The position numbers and the translations under genes are program-made. The notes beneath the pieces are model-generated. The model searched no databases and was not told where the DNA came from. It saw only the letters and a list, made by a program, of their open reading frames with translations. Source: Pseudoscleropodium purum (lineage: Eukaryota; Streptophyta; Bryopsida; Hypnales; Brachytheciaceae). From it: a DNA stretch of 64,000 nt. The DNA lies in assembly GCA_963969395.1 (NCBI GenBank), contig OZ017796.1:14944501-15008500 (forward strand). The letters are read 5' to 3'. Positions 27,351-41,574 of this stretch are shown here, in pieces; the first letter of the stretch is position 1; every line of letters starts with the position of its first letter.

Positions 27351-30300
27351 AAAAAATCCCTTAGAACACTAGAGAGGATCGGGACAACATTTCATGCATT
27401 CAAAGCATTATTTAAAGGACTGGCAACCAAATTTTACCTTGGAAATAAGAGTGTTGTAAAATTGATCTGTAATCAAATTGTTAAGTAAATTCCATGTTAT
27501 TCTAACCTACAAATGACTTCTAGCTACAAAACATTAGACTATTTGACCATTCCTTTAGATTCTAGAGCCCTTATATTACAGTCCTGGGTTTTGAAAAATA
27601 GACAAAACAAAGACTATAATTTTGCAATCTATATAGGCAAATGACTCTAAATTTGATTCACATCATCTACAACATGTTCACTACAAGATTGTAAGGTTGA
27701 AATTTCTATACCTTTGTGACATTTAGAATTCTAACATTTCAAATGCAATGATGTTTTTAAACCCCACTGAAAAGGCCTTAAGCCTTTAAGGGTTATATAG
27801 ACACCTTTGAAGCACAAAATGCTCAACATCCATTTATTGCCTCAAAGAACTTTTCAACTCCCATTGGTTGTTCTTGAAATGATGTGGGTAATTTTGGGTG
27901 AAAGATGGTGGCTATAATTTAAGGCCAAAATATAAACGGTGGAATTAAACAAAAAAGTCAATTTTGGAGTTGCCTACCTCATTCCAAATAAAGATATGTA
28001 TACCCATTGTTGATTCTTAATCCAATTGCATCCCTATCTATAGTTGTCTAACATTTGTTGGACTAAAATGCTGGAAAACTATTGATAGGAATGCATTTGG
28101 ATTGAGGATTGACAACATGTACGTATATATACCTTAGTTTGAGTTTCAAATTTACTTCAAGTTTTTCATAGAGAGTGAGAGAAAAATACCTCTAGCCTAA
28201 TTTTAGGCTAATAGAATATAAGGGCATGATCTTATAACTAAGGTTGAATTTCAAAATTGTAGTTCAATCCACCTATACATGTGGCAAATTCACTAGAGTA
28301 TCCACTTTAATTTACAAATAAATCCTATAAATAGTATCTTTATCTCTATTGTTTCCAAAAATGAAATTTATATATCACTAGCTACAAGTCAAGCTTTAGA
28401 AACATTGTAGTTGTTGCATACTAAGGTCACAATTAAATTGTGTTCCTCTTGGAATTGTGTAGAGCATCTATAGTGCATCTTTCCTCAAATCAATTTATAG
28501 TCACCCAACATAGATTTTTGATCTATATTAGGAACATTTACTAGTTATGGAGAGACAACTTCTTTTCATAAAAGTGGTTTGTACATATAGAGGTATAAAT
28601 TGTTAAACAATGTTTTTATTCACTTGAAATGAGAACTTGAAGATATTTTTATTAGAAGCACACTAAGAAATCAAATTTAATTTGAAGACAAAATCTAAAT
28701 TTAGACATTGGATGACCAAAACACTTCTAAATACTTACATTGCATTGTAAAGAAACATAAAAGACACATCAAAATATGATAATACTTGCTCTTGACTTGA
28801 AATACATTGCATGGCTTTCAAAGTCTTCAATTATTTATGAAGTGACCACTCAAATTGTTTCATTCATGGAATGTATATAGCTCTCACAAATCATTTCCTA
28901 CAATGAATGTCATTGTTGATTTGTCACCATCACAATTGTTGTTCCAAGTATATCATTGTGTAGTTTATCAAGTCATTTTTTTTTATTGAACGACATGGCT
29001 CATCATATTGTTTTTGAATAACCAACTATCCCTTGAAAAGATGCAAGCAAGTCTTGTTCTTGCAAATTGTTTTTAATCTCCAAGTCAAAAAGTAAACAAT
29101 CACCATTGATTGCCTCCATCATGAGAGACCATCTTGGTTGTAGGTGCTTTGGTATATGGAATGTGGAATGTAGAATATATATGAAAACATAATATATATA
29201 TACTATATTGTTTGCATTCCTAATAGATTTAAAAAAAAATACAAATATGGGGTGGAGGTTGAGAGTTTAATAAGCATTTGTCTCATTTTTCATTTTTTCA
29301 ACTAGTGGCGAAGTTACATATATACCCTTTACACACACACCATCAATTTTTCATATATGGTTTTCTCAAAAAGCCACAGTTTCTCACTATCCCTTATCAC
29401 TATCCTCTATCCCCTCAAAAGAGGCAATAACTACCTATACACAATTTTGGAATGGCCAATAATGGTTGTTTCCATTCTACCTATTAGGAATTAAAATGAA
29501 TCATTTATTAAGTTTCTAGGAAACTTGTAAAACACATGTATTGTTATAGAAGAAATCATTTTAATTCAACTTTAGTTTAATTTCCTTTGTGTTGATTTGG
29601 AAAAGTAGTGTCTTCCTCACCATGAAAATTTTTGAAATAAATTTTGACCTATTAGAAAAATGCAGTATAAAAGAATTTGTGTATCTCAAACTAGTTGCAC
29701 CAACTATCATAATCTCTTAACATTTAGAAGCAAATATGCTAACATTGATTTTACTACTTGCTTCTGTTCAACTGGCCTCGTCACTTTCTGCCTCACATAG
29801 GTTAATTCGAGATTCAAAATGTACTTTTTTATGTCTTGTGGCCAACAGAAGTCATGTTATTGCGAAAGTCGAAATAAAAATAAAAGCATTTTTCTCCTCA
29901 TATCTAAGCGTAGAGCCTAAGCGCCTCCATCCTCTAGAGTAAGAAAAGGAAGGAGATGAATCGAATCGAATCAACAAGTTCGGCGGGAATGAAAATGAGC
30001 GGGAAACTTTTTTAAATTCTTCGAGAGAAGCGGGAGGCAAATCCATCAAATGAAGACGCCACAAATTTTGTTTGAAGAAGCATCGCAATGTAGTCAGGAC
30101 AATTACAGCGAGATCGCACGCGTAAGGAAACAAGGATGTGACAACCAAACAAATTGTCGACCAGGAAGTAATACACAAACTCGGAAAATAAGTCCCAGAG
30201 TGGCGTCAATCCAGAAAGCATCCTCCATAAAACTCCTCGCCGAAGCACAGGAATCGTCCAACACAAGATTGCATTACACATCCCTGACCTACAACTCATT

Positions 30301-30420
30301 CAAACTCTCCTAGCCAACGAAATTTCCAGATTCAGAACACATGCTTTGAACCACATCAAAGAAGGACGCCTTACAGACATCCACAAAATTTGACGGACTC
30401 AGTACACATGCACCCGTTTT
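27351..30420. other. AT-rich intergenic DNA, no gene supported
   Basis: No gene was recognised. From about 29930 the composition becomes less AT-rich toward the third H3 gene. Open frames at 29852-30313 on both strands overlap each other and match no family known to me. Confidence 0.5.
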
Positions 30421-30423
30421 GGT

Positions 30424-30439
30424 GGGTTCAAAAGAACCC
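30424..30439 (-). terminator. Histone-type 3' stem-loop of third H3.3 gene
   Basis: Read on minus: GGGTTC-TTTT-GAACCC followed by ACCAAAA, starting 56 bases after the TAG stop. Stem and loop are identical in sequence to those of the other two H3 genes. An AATAAA lies just upstream in the transcript (complement of 30449-30454). Confidence 0.85.
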
Positions 30440-30494
30440 CAATTTAAATTTATTGATTTTTTTGGATTTTTTCCATGTACATGGGCAAGATGGC

Positions 30495-31231
<737 letters not shown>

Positions 31232-31238
31232 TGTGAAA

Positions 31239-32100
31239 CTGCATTCACCAAACCGCGTTCGTGTTAGCGCCCACAACCCCACACACACGCCACTCGTAAA
31301 CTCCTTTGAAAGCCCAAGCCCAACCCCGTCCAAAAACATAAAAACTAAAAAAAAAACTATCCTCCGCCAAACCCTCTCGTCTTCTTGAGGCGCCGAACTC
31401 TCCCGCGATATTACTCCCAAACACGAAGAAAAAGTTCGCCACCAGAAACATACAGAAATACACATTGAAACTGCTGCAACTCCAAACCCCACCATAACTC
31501 ACGGTTCATCACACCATGCTACCGCTGGCTGCTTAAGGACCTCACCTCACTACATACAACCACCAAACCTAAAATAAACCCATTCCCCCAACTCATCACA
31601 CCCAGCACTCTAACCAAGGAAACCAACACCACGACGAGGGTTTCCCCGCCATTTCTTGGCAGTGAACCTCGCACACGCAGACCTTACGCGCTGGCGACCG
31701 CCGTCGTCACGGGCGATCGCGCACTTGATAGCGAGCGAAATGCCCCGGCCAGGGCTTCCAGTTGCGCACCCCACGAAAGAAACCCTTGCGATGGGCCTAA
31801 CAAGACAGCCGAAGAACGGCGAGAAGCAGGGATACACGTGAGAAGGCTTACCTTGCAGTAGAACGCGAACGGCGATGAAGATGTGGAAAGACGGGTGCGG
31901 AGGATGACGAGAGAGATGCGAGAACGAGAGATACGAGGTATGAAAGTGGCAGACCGGCGACGAGAAGGGCGGGGGTCTTTATAGAAGAAAGGAAGGGGGA
32001 AAGTCTCGGCAAGCTTGCAAAGCACGACGACCCATTACACGCTCGTCCTGTGCCCTTGGATCAGCCACCATGATCCACGACCGCCGTCACACGTCCGGTG
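31239..32100 (-). promoter_or_regulatory. Leader intron and promoter of third H3.3 gene
   Basis: The leader intron spans 31239-31851 (donor GCAAG|GTAAGC, acceptor TGCAG before TTTCACAATGG on minus). A TATA box reading TATAAA is the complement of 31978-31983, about 125 bases upstream of the leader splice donor. An octamer-like CGTGGATCA (complement of 32071-32079) and an ACGTC core (32091-32095) lie further upstream, comparable to the first H3 promoter. A second TATAAA-like site occurs near 32192-32203. Confidence 0.65.
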
Positions 32101-32239
32101 TCGCCTTGCATTTTGGATCAATGGGATGCCAAGCACCGTGCCCCAGCGTTCGGGAAGTTTTTTGAGTTGCCCCGGTAATTTTCCTCCTCTTTATAAAGGG
32201 ACCGGTTTTTTTTTCCCTAGAGGCATCGGTTGAATCCTC

Positions 32240-35200
32240 TTCTTATCAAAATCTTCCAGTTTATTTCCTTTAGTATCAAATTCTCACCGGCCAATTTCCT
32301 TCAACTTCAAATTTATAAAGGTTGCAATACATCCTCCATATAAGTTGGAAATAATCTATTTTTCATGGCAATCAGGTTCAAAACTATTGCAATTGTCATT
32401 TAAGTATGCATTGTTTTCACATGTCTCAAATTTATCAACTCTTCATTGATCAAAGTATTTGCAACTTCATGTCAATGAGCAAGATTTCTTGGTTGATGCA
32501 ATAACTTGATTCAACATAGCTTGAATATTGAAATGCAAGTTTTGCACGGATTACTTGTAAAATTTGCATATCATTGATGTTATTTGTCATGGTGCCAAAA
32601 TCCAACTTTGATATCAACCCTCAAACATCATCACTAATTGTAGTGTGGTAAACAAGCAACTAGTAATGGTGCCAAACAACCCTAAATACAACTAGATAAC
32701 TATGACAATTCTAAGTGATAGCCACAAATAAATATCAATTTGTAATACCACAAAGAATTAGAGAAAATCTTCATTTTCAAGATATTTAGCTCCTACAAAA
32801 AACTTGACAACTTCTTCATGATTACTCCAAAAACTATGTAATACTCTTGCTCTACCACCAAGCCACCTCTACAATAAGAAAGATTCAAATACTAGACAAA
32901 GCCTCAATCTTTGTATACATCTTGAAAGTCAGTTTAAGAAAAAGCAATGTCTACCTTGTTCAAGAATATACCCACCTCTAGTAACCCGAGTATTAGCCTT
33001 GAATTCTAAATTGCAAGTGACTAAGATCCGACAATTTCATAGAAGTAGCAACCAAATAGCCCCCATTTATTTTTGCACACTAGTAAGTTGCCAATCCTAC
33101 CAATGCTTTATCCACTTTTCCATCCTCCATTTTCACACTCCAATCGGTTATTTTCCCAAAGGCACCGGCTAACAATGAACTAACTGCCGGTTCTTCCCAG
33201 ACATTGCCGTGTCCTACGTGAAGGTTAGATTTGGCATAAAATAAGTCATTTTTGTACAAGTGTCACATGTCATTTGGGGAATGGTGCGAGGTGACATGAA
33301 ATGTTGAGAATATGACATGAATATTGAATTTCAGCACCTAAGTGCAGAATTAGACCTTTAGGTACAATATTTGTTTTTGGTGACCTATCTCAAAAAAAAC
33401 TTTCCTCGCCTTTGTGCATTAGATGAAATTTGGAGGTGAGGGAGGGATGTTTCACGCTTGTTCCCCTTGCTATTCCTATAGCAATAAAAAGACATAGCAT
33501 TGTCAAAAAAAAAAATTGAATTTGAAAAAAATAAATAACATGACATTGTCTTGACCACATTGGATTGCACAGCTGGCAATGTTTCTAGAGTTTTTAGAGC
33601 CTGGGAACTTGCAGTCTTCTAGAACCCATGAATTTCTTCTAATGAAGAAGAATACAAAAAAATTGAGGTTTGTTCTTTTCTTCTATTTTGTCAAATCCAT
33701 TCAAGAGAGAGTTGGAGATTTGTCAAATATTTCCCTAGTATAGTAAACTTTGAAACACAAATAGAAAAATAGTAATAGAACCCAGCATCTCTATTATGTA
33801 GACCATTGCTACACAAGTGACATGTATGGTTGGAGGGCAAGAATTTTAATTTGTTACCAAATGCCTCAAATATGGATTTTGCCAAAATATGTACTATTGT
33901 GTGTAGTGATAAGTTTGCCTCCCTCCATCTATACATTAATGACTAAATTTTGGGATTTTTTTTTATTGTTTTATAAGGGAAAGAAAAAATTTGCAAAGTA
34001 TTTATCTTCTTAAAGACTTGGCTACCAAATTACTATTTCCAACTTTATCCCCTACCTGCCCAAGGCCTTCTTTGAGCTTTTTCAAGTTTAATAAAAATAA
34101 AACAAATTGTTATAGTTTTGATAAATTTTATCAATTTAAAAAAAATTAATCATACAAATTAAAATTAGAAGTGTCATAGATCATATAGGAAAAGCAAGCA
34201 CATGCAACAATATCATTTATGGATTGAAAGATTACAATGTTTGATTTAGAGGGTGTTAAAATTGTAAAAATGATTTGAAGTCTTTTATTCGTCTTTTTAT
34301 ATGTCAAATGACAAATTGAAGTCATGAAAAAATATAAAAATAAAGAAAATAATACTTTGATAACATTTGATTTAATTTGGACATTGTGGGATTAATCAAT
34401 TATTTGAAAGGAAGAATCATTCTTGACCACATTGTACTATATGCAATGAAAAATAGAATCTTGATAAGTTGTTTTAAAAAAAGTCCAATTGTGACAAATT
34501 TTGTGTCTTAGATTTTCCACCACAACATTCTTAAGCTTTGAAGTTTCACTATCTCCTTAGGAACAAAATGGACTTCAAATAGGCTCCTATAATCTCAATT
34601 TCATTTTAAAGCTTTAAAGTTTTTTTGAAGATAGACAAACACATTGGCTATTCGAGAATATAAATTTCTATTTCTATTGGTGCTTGAAAGCAAAGCTATG
34701 CCAACCTTTAGCCCATAAAGGAGGTTGTTCATAGTAAAAAAAATCACTAAAAATCAAAGTAAAATTTTCAAAATTTTGTTTTTCATTGAAAGTATTTTTA
34801 GCTATATGAAAAGACAGCCAATTCTATTTGGACCAATGATGAAAAAGTTATGTTCAATCTTGATTTTTGGACAATCTAAGCATCTTTCTTGAAAAATAAC
34901 TTGTAGGATTTTTTTTTTAATGCAATTTTTACAAATTAAAAAAAAATGTTTGATGGAGTGAACTTTGCTAGCTAAAATAATCTCACTATTGGAATCATTG
35001 TGTTTCAATTCTATCTTAAACCTATGAACAATTTAGTTTTTCTTCAATCTAATACCTACTTCTACTTAACAATTTTTGAAGAATAGAAATCAACTATTTT
35101 TTTTTTGAAATTTTTTGCTTGGACTTTCAACTTGATTTTTCAAATGCTTATTTTTTAATTCAACATTGGTAGTACAAAGAATTTAAACTACAAAGATTCA

Positions 35201-35540
35201 AATCCTCAAAAGCAAAGTATGTAAGGTGCAAAAAAAATAGTTTTCTTTACTTCAAATTCAAGTATCTTGCAATCTTTGTGGTCAAAGTTTTTGAAAATCA
35301 ATCTTCCACATAATTTTACACCAAATAATCTAGTATAAGAACCTATGGTTAGATATGCAAAAGAAAATTTAAAAAAATTTTCCACTTTATAATGAAAGTT
35401 TTGAGTGGAATTTGATAGAAAAAGAAACTTGGGACTAGAGAAGTTAATTGATTCATGAATCTCCAAATTAGCCTTTATAAAAATCTAGGTATTTTGGCAA
35501 ATGTATCTTGAAAAAGATAAGGAGCCAATACTTTTTTGAT
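32240..35540. other. AT-rich intergenic DNA, no gene seen
   Basis: No supported coding region on either strand. Short open frames (33385-33579, 33691-33936, 34802-35008, 35206-35466) are low-complexity and unrecognised. Confidence 0.55.
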
Positions 35541-35545
35541 TCACA

Positions 35546-35774
35546 CATTATAAGAAAACTTTGTTTTAGATGATGGATTGACATCAAAAGGAACGGATTT
35601 TAGGTGACATCTAAGGTGACATCAAAAAAAAAAACCTATGTTTTTATGTCAACAATGATGTCCATTGATGTTATATTGGACATCATTATTGACATAAAAA
35701 CATGGGTTTTTTTTTTTCAATGTCACCTAAAATCCGTTCCTTTTGACATCAATAAACTTTGGTTTCTTATAGTG
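35546..35774. mobile_element. Foldback CACTA-type MITE with 3-bp target duplication
   Basis: The right end, read inward, is CACTATAAGAAA and the left end is CATTATAAGAAA. Exactly 3-bp flanking duplications ACA occur at 35543-35545 and 35775-35777, as expected for the CACTA (En/Spm) superfamily. Almost the whole 229-bp element is self-complementary: a stretch around 35579-35610 pairs without mismatch with 35719-35750, and inner arms (35632-35690) pair as well. It has no coding capacity and would be mobilised in trans. A transcript of it would fold into a long hairpin. Confidence 0.85.
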
Positions 35775-36224
35775 ACAATAAAAATGATTCTTCTTTTGAA
35801 TATGCATTCTTGGATACTTTAAAGTATTTTAGAGACCTATACATCACTAGTATAGAACAATATAAGTGTTTATTGATTGAGAACTCCAAAATATAAATAG
35901 CACATGAAAAAAAACTTCAAGTTTTTTTTAACTCCTTTTCTAAGCTCCATTTTTGTAAAATAATCAGTTTTGGCAAATTTCACACTCCCAACCTTGTGTG
36001 CTTTAATTAAATGTGGAAGACTATTTTAAATGTGTGTTGGTATATTGATTTATCCTATGAGTGGAGGGGCAAAAATAATCTCACATTCTTCAAACTAAAG
36101 TAGGAAAAAACTAGCACAATGTAGTAATATATAAAATATTCAACTATGCAATAATTTAAATTTATTACAAATGACATGAGTTTAGATAAACTAATGTAGT
36201 TATAATTAAAGTTCAATCATTAAT

Positions 36225-36545
36225 CTCTAAAGGACCAAACTGCAATTTTTTTGGCAATATAGCAAATTTGGGCACCTCACTACAAGTGAATTTTTGGGGG
36301 CCTGACAACTTTCATACCTTTTGACTACATGGTCAAAAGTTATTGCATCATATGCAATTTTCTTTGTTTTGTGGGTAGCCTGGGTAGCTCAATTTTTTTT
36401 TAAATCACTTTTTAAAAAACCAAAAATTTGAAATTGGTTCTTTACATTTATATATACATGGAAAGCTTTGTGATTAATGAGATGAAAGTTACAAGGACTC
36501 TTAGTTTGCGGGTAGGTATGGAGTCTTTGAAATTGAATCTCTGAA
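36225..36545 (-). repeat. Dispersed repeat family A, inverted partial copy
   Basis: The complement matches the second half of the family: ACTACCCGCAAACTAA-like phrase, CATTAATCACAAAGCTTTCC, GTCAAAAGGTATGAAAG, and the CCTTTAGAGATTAA end corresponding to TAGGGGTTAAG. This is the only copy in reverse orientation. Confidence 0.6.
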
Positions 36546-37059
36546 ATCTAGGAGGAAGGTAGATCTAAAATTTTGAAACCTAGAAAAAAATAGAACTGAA
36601 ATTTTGAATTCTAGAAAAGGTAGAAAGAAGGTAGATATGAAATTTTGAAATCTTTGAAACATTGAGAATAATATTTTAAAATCTACAAATTTTTAAGTTG
36701 CAAACAAATTGCAAACGTCAATGAAGTTCTTCACATGCTATTGGATGACAAAAAAAACTGCAACTAAACTACAACTAATGCAACTTGTTCATTGCAATTA
36801 CAGGCTCTAAATTTCCACTATGTAGTTGTAGACATCCTATGCAACTACAAAACGAGTTGCACAACATATGATTTCATTTAAAATTTTAAAATGAAAAAAA
36901 AGTTTTTTCATTCAATTTCTTTTAGAAGTTGGTGGAGTATATTTTCAATGAATAGTATTACAACTTCCCTCATTATGGTATTATTGACTTTTTTAAAGAA
37001 GAAAATGCATATTTCTATATCATTGTTATAATGTATTTTAGCTATTTTTTGTTGTTTAC

Positions 37060-37560
37060 TCTTGATGCAAATTTTAGCTATAAAAATGATATATTTTGAA
37101 TTTGAGTCCCACTCATGATGCTTATCAAGTGCAATTTCTACTTCAATTGGAAATTTTGAAAAATTCATAAATTTCAATATTTACAATAATAATATGGACT
37201 TTGGGCCTATAACCATAGTTTGTTGATTTTCTAATTTCAAAGTGTCATGGTAATTTTGGATTATTTAGTGATGTTATAAGCTACTATATACATCAATGGT
37301 GAAAATTTCAAATTTTTCAAGTATGTTTTGTATATAATATGAATTTTCTTCGTGTTTTCTTAAAAAATTCACAATAATTTCAAGTTTTTCCAAAAAGATT
37401 TGAAAATTTTATGACTTGTAGTAGATATATGACTTCATCTTTGAAAACTAAATATAAAACTTTTCATTCATATCTAGTTGCAAAATGGCAACAAACAAAG
37501 TGATGGATATTGAGGCTTAAAATCAATTATCATGGGCCTTTCCTTCCAAGGTTAAGGGCT
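37060..37560 (+). repeat. Dispersed repeat family B, copy 1
   Basis: Shares ordered blocks with 42840-43295 and 63060-63450: TTGGGCCTATAACCATAGT, ATGAATTTTCTTCGT, a poly-A then TTCACAATAATTTCAAG, ATGACTTCATCTTTGAAAA, and an end near ATCATGGGCC. Non-coding. Confidence 0.65.
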
Positions 37561-38850
37561 TGCCACAAATCTTCTACTTGTAAGATTGTTGGAGACTTCT
37601 AAAAGGTCTAATAGATGACTCCATTGTTAATTGTAGAAAACAAAGAATCCACCTATTGGTTCAATAATCAGAATATTTTAGTAACTACTTTGGTCATGGG
37701 GGATCAGACTTAAATCTCCTGTGAAAAAACTGCACAGATTCTGTATGGAATCTGCAGCCTTAAATTAACGTGCTATTAGAATCTAAAAGAATTGGGACCT
37801 GCCAAGATTTCACATTTTTCTCAAGATTCAGGCACATTTCCTTAGTTGAAACTGGCCAGAAATTTCGATTGGATACACAGTGCTTGGAAACTGCTACTTA
37901 GAGACTCAGAGGGGATGAACGCTGAAAATTCCTTCAAACAATGCCATCATGGAGCAGGTAATGGCATGGGAGGAACATACTAATTAATTGAATGAAGTGT
38001 AACTCACAGAAGTACCTGTACATTGGTACAATGCATTCAGTATGGCTGGTAAAGCTTGTAACACATCAATGAAAGTGGCAGCAGAGGTGTAAATCTACCA
38101 GCACTGAAACAGTTCTTTGTAAAATCTTCCTTGCTCTTTCCAACCAGTGAACTGTGAACCAGTGTTGCCATTCTGTCGCTATTATTAGTATAGCAAAGTC
38201 TCAAATTCATGAAATGTAGATTACAACCGGGAAAATAAGTAAAAGGCACTAAATTACACTTGAGCAGCTCCACTTTTCACATCTTTCTTGACATGCCTAT
38301 TGTTTCCTGAAAATGAACCAGGACAAGTCAGCGTCACTGGACATGAAGACCTGATGGAAGTGCTCCTAAAATTCGTTAAAGATGTTCAACAAATACCATC
38401 CGAAAATGATGCATGCCTCATTCGAACAACATCTTTCAATTTAATGACATCAAAGTGCCACCGTTTCATGGGGGAAATGATCACGATCATCAAACGTAAC
38501 AATGATTGGATGATCAAATCAAAGCATTGTGTATCATGGAATATCACATACAAAAACATCACAAAACCGTCGTGGGATATGGTAGGATGACTAGGATCGT
38601 CACGTTATCAAATGTAACAGTTACCAAATGATGGGCCACTCACCTTCCTAGACATATATGAGCTAGATTTTGGAGCATAAAAACCAGATCTCAGCAGACA
38701 ATTGTCAAATAAGTAAGGAAATGTTGCTGTCATCGAATGAATCTTTCTTCTCAATCAAACAACTTGAGTAAAGGCCGTCACTAGGCCCACAATAACAATG
38801 CACTTCATGGGTAAATACACAGTTACACTGTCCAGAAGCAAATGCGGAAA
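37561..38850. other. 3' flank of TSC10 gene, no other gene supported
   Basis: Composition is intermediate from 37700 on, as expected for a 3' UTR or flank of the minus-strand TSC10 gene. Open frames at 38037-38590 are short and unrecognised. Confidence 0.45.
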
Positions 38851-38852
38851 AC

Positions 38853-41378
38853 TTACTTTTTTGCTTGAGAATCTTTCCGTTTACATCGAAGAATAGTGTC
38901 ATACCAGTCCTTCTGGACAAAGAGTGCAATAGTACGAAGTAGGCCCATGGACAAGATCTCAGTCACAGCCTTCAATAGCGAAGGCTGGGGGCCCATGCCC
39001 GCACATACAATGCTCAAAGCGGCTCCTTCCAAGTTGCAAGCAATGTGGAACTGGCCAGCCTGCAAACCTGCCAAAGAGGCACGAGCGACACTCACAGCAT
39101 CCATTGCTGCTGATGTCCCTGATAAAATCTTAGTTATATCTGGGATGGTCTTGAGATCTGGCACACACCAAAGAAGCCAATCAGCTGCCATCCTGATACA
39201 CTGATTTCCCTCAGGGTTCATCTCTAACTGACTTGAGTAAAACCCCTAGTATCACTGCTGTTTTCTATTTTCTTAATCATATAACCTCAGTGGGATTGCA
39301 GTGACATGCGAAAATTTCCATTAAAGAAATGAAAACAAACCAAACCACTTCGGAATCACCAATCTCAGTGTTTCAACGTATCCCAAATAGATAGAACAGT
39401 GCGAAGGAAAACAAGAATTATTTGCAACTGCATTTGGGTCAGAGGGGACCAGCAGATGCATCTGACTAACTCGTTAACAGTGAAAGTTCTCACAGATTAC
39501 GTTACCCCTAAAATTTTGGCAGTCTTCCGGAACACATAACCACCAAGTCAAGAGGCAATAAAGGGGATATCAAGAAGTGTTTACGAGATTTTTCTCCCTG
39601 ACAGTACAGCAAGATTTAGGAATCCTTTATAAGGTAGTAAGAGTTAAGGATCCTTCACAAGATAGAGATATGAAGTTCATAGCCAATTCACACATTCAAA
39701 CTGTGAGAGAAAGGAGTATTAAAGCACCTTCCAGGTAGCCTGGAGTCATAGTGTCGGGAGGGTAAATGAGAGACAAGCGAATGTTGCGATCAACCAGCTC
39801 CTGTTGCAGACACTCAGCCAGGCCTCGCAGTGCAAACTTGGTGGCTGAATAAACCGCATAGCCATACACACCAACCTGCAGCCGCAAAAAAGTAGTCGTC
39901 ATCAGAAAAGCTCGCAAAACCACAAAATAGCAGCCATACGGTGGTCGCTCACTAAGCTGAAATCAGAAACCACTCGCTGAAAAAGCATACGATTGGAACT
40001 TACTTCCACATCCGAACTTGACTGCTTCGGCGCATTCATATAGCCACAATATCTCTCTTCAAACATAGGGGACTTCAGTCTCTCAAGGGACTTGAATGAG
40101 ATTTAAAATCGCACCTGACCAGCCTGGGAAGAAAATATGGATATAGATGCAGGAGCTCCTGCGCTAGCTTTTATGTGAGGAAGTGCAGCTTTGATAGTGT
40201 AAATGTTGCCCTTCAAGTTTGTATCGATGACGTGATCATAGTTCTCAATTGTTCCGTCCTCAAACGTAAGGACGCAAGAGACTCCGTGACAAAGGATAAG
40301 CACCTCAATGACGCCAGAGTCAGAGACTGCAGCCTCAATGGCAGCGTTTATGCTGTCAACATTCTTAACGTCGCCGCTATACGTATTGACCTGAGAAGGA
40401 ATAAGCTCTAGGTAAGCAAAATAATCAAGCAAGTAATCCAACCGTACAATTGACCAGAATCGCATGATTTCAGAGATTCTTAGTAGAAATGCGTATAGAT
40501 GTGATTTCCAGATAACTAATTGATTAAAAGTTTCAAAAATAATTATACAACCTACAAGATGTTTGCTAGTCATGAATTTCTTCGTCAGGTATTCAATACG
40601 GCCAGGGCTCGATCCAGATATCGATGAGGATTGAGTCACCGAAACTTAGTACAGCAATTTCCAAAACCCTAAAAACATTGGCATCTGAATGCGTCCCAAC
40701 ACTCACGAACGGGCTAAGGTAGGGACATTCAAAATCGCCAGGGATCCAAATCACCACTTCGTTAGATGTTCAACTGGTATACATTCCTTCGACCAATATG
40801 TAGCTATTGTCGAAGAAGAGATTTAGAATATTGTCCAATAGAATCTTGATAACTTTTGCATACGGTATCCAATTAATGCATACGTTGGTGTGCTGGAATC
40901 CCCTCTCATTCACCAATAAGATTATATAAAAATTTGTCAAGTCGAATAATAGGAGATATGTTCAACAGCAATACTGCCGACCGTGGGAATCACGAAATTA
41001 AATCTACAGGTATGAAGCCATGAATTCGTTGACAACCTCCTCAATCCAATGCTGATGACACGAGCTAAGATAAATTCCCAGACACACCTTAACTTCGTCC
41101 TTCAGATGCTGGCGACAGTGGTCGACGATAATTTCCTTCGCATCGGCAAGCTTTTTCGCGTCGCGAGCAACGAGCGATACCCGCGCGCCCTCTGCAGCTG
41201 CCAATTTAGCAATTTCCAGGCCGATCCCACTCGAGCCACCCGTGATGAGCATGTGTCTCCCCCTGATGGGAATAGTGACGGCTTTGAGGGGAGCCCTGAG
41301 ATACGCCACGAGCGCGACGAGGGCTACAGCGAACCCGCCGATCACCACCAAGGGCACGCCCCACGCCGTCCAAGACAT
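38853..41378 (-). CDS. TSC10: 3-ketodihydrosphingosine reductase (TSC10/KDSR)
   Basis: Exons on the minus strand: 41378-41088, 40390-40115, 39875-39728 and 39157-38853, joining to 339 residues, close to the plant TSC10 length. It is a short-chain dehydrogenase of the ER membrane that reduces 3-ketodihydrosphingosine to dihydrosphingosine with NADPH, the second step of sphingolipid synthesis. Visible are an N-terminal hydrophobic anchor (about residues 6-29), the nucleotide-binding TGGSSGIG at 46-53, catalytic Ser185 in FSSQAGQ, and Tyr198/Lys202 in YSATK. The C-terminal part (LLRTIALFVQKDWYD) matches the family's second hydrophobic segment. The start is the ATG giving MSWTAWGVPL. The exon 4 acceptor at 39157 was chosen because it restores phase and aligns with the family; an acceptor about 75 bases upstream would also stay open. 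The stop codon overlaps a strong splice-donor-like GTAAGT, so a longer alternative C-terminus is possible. Confidence 0.92.
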
Positions 41379-41574
41379 TGTGCCCCGAAGTCGCAATCAC
41401 ATCTGTGCGCAACAACAACAAGAATGTGGTATGGACGCTCTTCAACGAATCAGGAACGGGACTGTGATCTTCGCGAAGACAGACGCAGCAACAGCAAGCT
41501 TTTAGACGCAAGCGGAGCGGAGAGCGCGCGAAAGGGGCGACAGCGCGCGCCCAGTATGAATCGGACGTAAACCT

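Noticed and set aside
24400..29700. Possible LTR retrotransposon
   Set aside because: Long repeat-like AT-rich stretch, but no matching LTR pair, primer-binding site, or reverse transcriptase/integrase motifs were seen in any frame.
29852..30313. Overlapping open frames on both strands downstream of the third H3 gene
   Set aside because: No recognisable similarity, and frames on both strands indicate chance openness.
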